Origin: Prevotella sp.
Lineage (GTDB): Bacteria; Bacteroidota; Bacteroidia; Bacteroidales; Bacteroidaceae
NCBI GenBank assembly: GCA_017940545.1
Contig: JAGAYI010000005.1
Span: 1 to 64,000 of the forward strand
Direction: 5' to 3'
Length of the DNA stretch: 64,000 nt
The translations under genes were made by a program, and so were the position numbers. Under the pieces are notes generated by a model. The model did no database searches. It had not been told where the DNA came from and saw only the letters and a program-made list of their open reading frames with translations. Shown here one piece after another: positions 59,922 through 64,000 of this stretch (positions are counted from its first letter, which is position 1; every line of letters starts with the position of its first letter).

Positions 59922-62615
59922 TTATTTCACCATCACCTTGCGGACGATGCCGTCGCTTGTGCGGACGATGTTCAGTCCCTGGCGCAGCTCGGGGATGCGG
60001 CGGCCCTGTGCGTCGTAGTAGGTTGCCTCGACGTCCTCGCGGTCGATGTCACTGGCATCAATGCGCGTGGTACTGCCGTCGCTGCGGCCAATGGAAATGC
60101 TGAAGCTCGGTGCTCCGCTGCCAGTCGTGTAGTGCAGCGTTCCGCAGAAGGTGGCGCGGTGTGGAGGCAGGGTGACGGAGCCCTGCGTAAGCCAGAACTT
60201 GTCCTGGGCTATGTAGAATGTCTGGTCGTCCGGACCTACCGCATCGCTCACGTAGTATCCCTTGGTAGTCCAGCTCAGGCCGGTCTCTTCTGGCGTGGCA
60301 CCAACGTGGTCCTTGGCATCGATGACGTAGGGGTCGTCAGGGCTGTAGGGGCCGTAGTCCTTTGCCGTCTTGCCATCAGGCAGCGGACTGGGTGCGGACA
60401 CTGACGTGTCATGCGTCTCGTGTACGGTGATGTCATAGCTGTCGGTGGTGCTCTCGTTCATGATGAACTGTGCGCTGCCCAGCTTCTGGAAGAGGAACGG
60501 TGTGTGGGCCGGCACGATGTCTGCCTCCACGAAGTACATGGTCTCGGGGTGCTCCTCGCTCAGCGTGTAGGCCTGTATGTCGCTGTTGCTGTGGAAGGCG
60601 TAGGGCAGTATGCACGTGCCGTACTTCCTTGCTGCCTGCATCGACGGCCGGCTGTACTGTGCCTTCTTGGCCTTGAAGTCGCGTGGCAGCTCTATATCCA
60701 CCTTGTCCTCGGAGTAGTAGTCCTCGCACTTCAGCGTCTCTCCGTCGGTATATACCACGTTCTGCTCGTTGCCGCTCGCCAGTTTTACCGCACCATGCGG
60801 CAGGTAGATGACGGTGGTGGCGGGAGTGCCGTCGAACATGGTATTTGAACCCGACGTACGGTTTACCGTGGTAATAGCATCTGCATTGTTGCTGGCATGG
60901 AAGTCGATGTAACGGAGCTTTGTACAATCTTTGAACATCTTCTTCTTCTTCGATTCTGATGTTACCTTGTCCATACTGAAGTCCGACCCGAAAGTTATAC
61001 TTGTCAGATTTTGGCACTTCTCAAGGAATCCACCCAAACTACCACCAAAATTGGTCACTTTTTCTGTATTCCATTTAGACAGGTCTAACGATGATACGCT
61101 TTCCATATAGTAAAAAGTAGAACTCATAGACGTCACATTTGCGGTATTCCAGTTGCTGACATCCAGGGTCGTTAATGCCTTACATTTTTCAAAGGTGTAT
61201 GACATATTCGTTACGTTTTCGGTATTCCAATTGCTGACATCCAACGTTGTTAATTTGGAACAATAAGCAAAAGTAGCATACATGCTCGTTGCTTTTCCGG
61301 TATCCCATTTGCTGACATCCAACGTCGTCAGTATTGAACATTCTTGAAAGGTACTGGACATATTCGTCACGTTGCTGACATCCCATTTGCTGACATCCAA
61401 CGTCGTCAGTTCTGAACATTTAAAAAAAGTGCCCTCCATATTCGTCACGTTGCTGACATTCCAGTTGCTGACATCCAGTTCCGTTACTTTTTTACAATCA
61501 AAAAAGGTATGATACATATTCGTCACGTTGCTGACATCCCATTTGCTGACATCCAGTTCCGTTACTTTTTTACAATCATAAAAGGTATAATACATTCTCG
61601 TCACGTTGCTGACATCCCAGTTGCTGACATCCAACGTCGTTAGCGTTTGACATTTATAAAAAGTACTGGTCATATTCGTCACTTTGCTGGTATTCCATTT
61701 GCTGACATCCAACGTCGTCAGTATTGAACAGTCTTGAAAGGTACTGGTCATATCCGTCACGTTGCTGACATCCCAGTTGCTGACATCCAATGACGCTACA
61801 TTTTTACAACCACTAAAGGTGGCTACCAAGCTTGTCACTTTGCTGGTATTCCATTTGCTGACATCCAACGTCGTCAGTTTTGAACAGCTTTGAAAGGTAC
61901 TGATCATATCCGTCACGTTGCTGACATCCCAGTTGCTGACATCCAATGACGTTAATACAAGACACTGCGAAAAGGTTTGATGCATGTTCATGACTTTGCT
62001 GACATCCCATCCGCTGACATCCAAGCTTGTCAATGCCCGACAATTTAAAAAAGTAGCATACAAAGACGTTGTTTCGTCGAGCTTAAGGTTTGTTGAGGCA
62101 TTTTTCACTTCCACCAACGAAGAGAACACGTGGAACCAACATGCCATGGATGTGGATGTACAACTGCGATAACTATTTTGAAAGTCAACGGTCTGTATGT
62201 ATCGAGCATAATAATCCCAGGGATAATCTGAATAATCCTCATAATTAGCAAGATTAACTTCCTCCCCATTTACGTTAAGGACTAAATGTGCTCCCTCACT
62301 TGTCTTATATTGTCGATAGGTATAGCCATGATCCTTAAACCCCGTATAGACTGCCGTGATGGCATGCTGGGTTTCGTCATCAGCGGTATAGGTGTCACCT
62401 GCGGTATAAGTGTTGGTGTCATAGACGAAGTAAAGCGTGCGGTTGTCGTTGCAGTAGATGGCCTTCTCCGTCGGGTCATCAAGCGTAGAAGCGTAAACGT
62501 CAACACTGGGGCTATTACTTCGCGCCATCGAGTTAATACCTGCTGCAATCAAGCAAACACAAACTAAGAGACATTTGGACAAATGTGCTGCAGAGTTGAA
62601 TAAGAGTTGTTTCAT
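59922..62615 (-). CDS. BspA-like DUF285 repeat surface protein with Por-type C-terminus
   Basis: 897 residues with a signal peptide (about 1-32, ending near NSMA). Residues about 185-525 contain roughly 13 copies of a 26-residue leucine-rich-like repeat, for example LTTLDVSKWDVSNVTNMSST, the DUF285 family seen in BspA-like proteins and Mycoplasma lipoproteins. Later come a beta-rich region and the end YYDAQGRRIPELRQGLNIVR with a short basic strand, the type IX/Por-like sorting pattern, as in the CotH protein. It is probably surface-exposed and adhesive, which is inference from the family. A T12 tract lies in its promoter, and a small peptide gene follows. Confidence 0.87.
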   Translation of the reverse strand: MKQLLFNSAAHLSKCLLVCVCLIAAGINSMARSNSPSVDVYASTLDDPTEKAIYCNDNRTLYFVYDTNTYTAGDTYTADDETQHAITAVYTGFKDHGYTYRQYKTSEGAHLVLNVNGEEVNLANYEDYSDYPWDYYARYIQTVDFQNSYRSCTSTSMACWFHVFSSLVEVKNASTNLKLDETTSLYATFLNCRALTSLDVSGWDVSKVMNMHQTFSQCLVLTSLDVSNWDVSNVTDMISTFQSCSKLTTLDVSKWNTSKVTSLVATFSGCKNVASLDVSNWDVSNVTDMTSTFQDCSILTTLDVSKWNTSKVTNMTSTFYKCQTLTTLDVSNWDVSNVTRMYYTFYDCKKVTELDVSKWDVSNVTNMYHTFFDCKKVTELDVSNWNVSNVTNMEGTFFKCSELTTLDVSKWDVSNVTNMSSTFQECSILTTLDVSKWDTGKATSMYATFAYCSKLTTLDVSNWNTENVTNMSYTFEKCKALTTLDVSNWNTANVTSMSSTFYYMESVSSLDLSKWNTEKVTNFGGSLGGFLEKCQNLTSITFGSDFSMDKVTSESKKKKMFKDCTKLRYIDFHASNNADAITTVNRTSGSNTMFDGTPATTVIYLPHGAVKLASGNEQNVVYTDGETLKCEDYYSEDKVDIELPRDFKAKKAQYSRPSMQAARKYGTCILPYAFHSNSDIQAYTLSEEHPETMYFVEADIVPAHTPFLFQKLGSAQFIMNESTTDSYDITVHETHDTSVSAPSPLPDGKTAKDYGPYSPDDPYVIDAKDHVGATPEETGLSWTTKGYYVSDAVGPDDQTFYIAQDKFWLTQGSVTLPPHRATFCGTLHYTTGSGAPSFSISIGRSDGSTTRIDASDIDREDVEATYYDAQGRRIPELRQGLNIVRTSDGIVRKVMVK
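61058..62040 (-). repeat. About 12-13 tandem 78-bp coding repeats
   Basis: The DUF285 units repeat every 78 bases, with CTGACATCCAA (plus-strand reading) or close variants marking nearly every unit. Several neighbours are almost identical, so unit loss or gain by recombination would keep the frame. Confidence 0.85.
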
Positions 62616-62651
62616 AATTTTTATAAGTTATTGTTAAGTTATTTCTGAACA

Positions 62652-62688
62652 CAAAGGTAAATAATGTAGGGTTAACAAAAAAAAAAAA
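62652..62688 (-). promoter_or_regulatory. Promoter of the DUF285 gene with a T12 tract
   Basis: Minus-strand TACCTTTG (62652-62659) lies 36 bases before the ATG. A run of 12 T (A12 on the plus strand, 62677-62688) lies 17 bases upstream of the box, where the -33 element belongs. Slippage in it would change -33 sequence or spacing. Confidence 0.7.
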
Positions 62689-63240
62689 GAACAAAAGAAT
62701 GTTAATTGATGCGATTTTTCTTTGATTTATGTCAATTATTGGAGTTTTTAATGGTTTTTCAACCCTTTTTTGGGGAAACAAATTGGAATAATTGTTTTCA
62801 AAGTCTGCACACCTTTGTATCGAGTTTGGTTAGACTTTGTATCGAATTTGTCACGCTTTGCTTACGCTGCTTCCCCGAAGGTCAGGGACGCTCAAATCTG
62901 TGCTTTCTGTGGTTTCTGTGTGCCTCTCTGGGAGAAACTGCCGGGGTACGAGGTGGATTCTGCCGGGGAACGAGGGAGTTTCTGCCGGGGAAACTGGAAC
63001 TCCGCGGGCGGCAGAAACAATTTGGGCGCCCGCCCCAATATCTTAGGTCGGACGCCCAAATATCTTCGGTCGGTCGGGCTAATCCCTTTTTTCGTTTTTA
63101 CTATCTCAAAAGTGTTGATAGTGGTTCATTTGCAAAGGTATGAAAAAGTGAGCAGAATACAAAATATATTTCGATTTATTTTTATTCTCCGTCTCGGCAA
63201 AAAAATAAACGTGTTTCTTTATTTATTTCTCAACTTTTCG
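62689..63240. other. Non-coding stretch with GC-rich 22-bp repeats
   Basis: No supported gene. Three 22-bp units beginning CTGCCGGGG start at 62938, 62960 and 62982. Two units CCCAATATCTTAGGTCGG (63034) and CCCAAATATCTTCGGTCGG (63055) follow at a 21-22-base period. The GC-rich island (about 62930-63080) stands out against AT-rich flanks. Frames across it have no signal peptide, start signal or conserved pattern. Confidence 0.6.
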
Positions 63241-63248
63241 TAATTTTG
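63241..63248 (+). promoter_or_regulatory. -7 box TAATTTTG for the DUF4923-like gene
   Basis: TAATTTTG matches TAnnTTTG and lies 46 bases before the ATG at 63295. Confidence 0.65.
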
Positions 63249-63294
63249 CCCCCAGATAACTAAAATAATACTAACCTTTTAAATATATAGCATT

Positions 63295-63918
63295 ATGAAG
63301 AAAGTTTCTATGACACTTCTCGCAGCCCTGGCTCTGATGATGTCGAGCTGCATGACCACTGGGCTCGGAACAACATCAAACACCAGTTCCAACAGCAATG
63401 TGTGGGGTAATGTAATCGGTGCAGTACTGGGCCAGGTACTGATGGGCGGCATGACGTTCGACCAGTCGAGCCTTCTGGGCAACTGGAGCTACTATGCTCC
63501 CAATGTGGCCTTTACTACCCAGCAGGCGCTGGCAACGGCCGGTGGTGCTACCACGATCAACAACATGTCGTCATCGCTGGCAAGCGACTACAACAACATC
63601 GGCATCAATCGTAACAACACGTCCTTCTCGTTCCTTGCCGGCAACAAGTTCTCGGCTAAGGTGAACGGCATCCCCTTCAGCGGAATCTATACCTACAACT
63701 CTCAGAATGGTGAGATTGCGCTCAAGACCGCTACTGAGACCCTCAAGGGCAACGCCATCAAGACTGAGAAGGGAATGGCCCTGATGTTCGACTCCAAGCA
63801 GATGACCAACCTCCTTCAGAAGGAAGGCAAGGTGAGCAACGCTACTGCCGTTGAGGCTGTCAGCAAGCTTGCCAAGAGTGCCGACGGTGCGCGTGTGGGC
63901 TTTGAACTGACAAAGTAA
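63295..63918 (+). CDS. DUF4923-like lipoprotein
   Basis: 207 residues with a lipobox (LALMMSSCMTTG). After an Asn/Ser/Thr linker comes GNVIGAVLGQVLMGGMTFDQ, then LLGNWSYYAPNVAFTTQQAL, the usual start of DUF4923 with the G-x-W of a lipocalin-like barrel. The strands FSFLAGNKFSAKVNGIPFSG and IYTYNSQNGEIALKTATETL follow. It is an envelope protein of unknown function, common in Prevotella-like genomes. It is monocistronic, with a strong hairpin after it. Confidence 0.85.
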   Translation: MKKVSMTLLAALALMMSSCMTTGLGTTSNTSSNSNVWGNVIGAVLGQVLMGGMTFDQSSLLGNWSYYAPNVAFTTQQALATAGGATTINNMSSSLASDYNNIGINRNNTSFSFLAGNKFSAKVNGIPFSGIYTYNSQNGEIALKTATETLKGNAIKTEKGMALMFDSKQMTNLLQKEGKVSNATAVEAVSKLAKSADGARVGFELTK

Positions 63919-63953
63919 GTAGCAGGCTTATTGAATAGCTCTCTCAGAGATAG

Positions 63954-63999
63954 TTAGAGGAAGTTCTTTGCAAGCAAAACGGCAAAGAACTTCCTCTAA
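63954..63999 (+). terminator. Strong terminator hairpin at the window edge
   Basis: TTAGAGGAAGTTCTTTGC (63954-63971) pairs perfectly with GCAAAGAACTTCCTCTAA (63982-63999) around a 10-base loop. A T-tract, if present, lies outside the window. Confidence 0.8.
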
Positions 64000-64000
64000 T

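Noticed and set aside
60433-61017. 194-residue minus-strand frame inside the DUF285 gene
   Set aside because: It is an alternative frame of the DUF285 coding sequence, with Arg/His/Gln-rich shadow composition.
62706-63243. Overlapping plus-strand frames of 145 and 157 residues
   Set aside because: They cross tandem repeats and the promoter of the DUF4923-like gene, and neither shows a conserved pattern.

Overview
The window looks like chromosome of a Prevotella-like member of the Bacteroidales. The evidence is the recurrent Bacteroidetes -7 promoter box TAnnTTTG at many starts, HU-HIG type DNA-binding proteins, GldH, a START-like protein, DUF4923 and DUF6621-like proteins, a saccharopine-dehydrogenase-like polyamine enzyme and two large secreted proteins with Por/type IX-like C-termini. 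The family calls rest on reading the translated sequences; no database search was run.

Layout. 1-4014: the end of a DUF6155-like gene, dnaK, and a secreted protein with a BamE/SmpA-like tail. 3992-16201 (minus strand): a tightly packed run of twelve genes. It starts with two membrane proteins, then a 1033-residue tubulin/FtsZ-superfamily protein, a zinc-ribbon/transmembrane/Ig-like/MORN protein, seven secreted proteins or lipoproteins, and ends in the decayed remnant of a Ser/Thr kinase gene. It is the best candidate here for an undescribed system. Its upstream region holds a ~247-bp imperfect palindrome. 17.1-19.5 kb: two genes I do not recognise and two tandem HU-HIG genes. 19.6-22.6 kb (minus): DUF6621-like gene, carboxynorspermidine synthase-like gene, recA. 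22.7-24.0 kb: nhaD.

24.1-29.3 kb (minus): mnmA followed by two PAS sensor histidine kinases, one of which has tyrosine in place of the phospho-acceptor histidine. 30.2-35.1 kb (minus): a GlsB/YeaQ-type membrane protein, a giant secreted protein with two CotH domains (the second degenerate), and a small acidic peptide gene overlapping its stop codon. 35.1-35.8 kb is non-coding, with five perfectly phased 22-bp repeats and several hairpins. 35.8-41.3 kb (minus): exbB-exbD-exbD-tonB-PstS-like-TPR, an energy-transduction operon. 41.5-46.4 kb (minus): aspartate aminotransferase, ribBA, LptF/G-like permease, START-like protein.

46.6-55.5 kb (plus): tRNA-Met, a His-rich P1B ATPase carrying an out-of-phase heptamer repeat, a purH gene that encodes only the IMP cyclohydrolase domain, and the rod-shape operon mreB-mreC-mreD-mrdA-rodA. 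55.5-59.3 kb (minus): metF-holB-ricT-gldH. 59.3-63.2 kb: repeat-rich non-coding DNA, a second small acidic peptide gene, and a DUF285/BspA-like repeat protein whose promoter contains a T12 tract. 63.3-63.9 kb: a DUF4923-like lipoprotein and a strong terminator hairpin.
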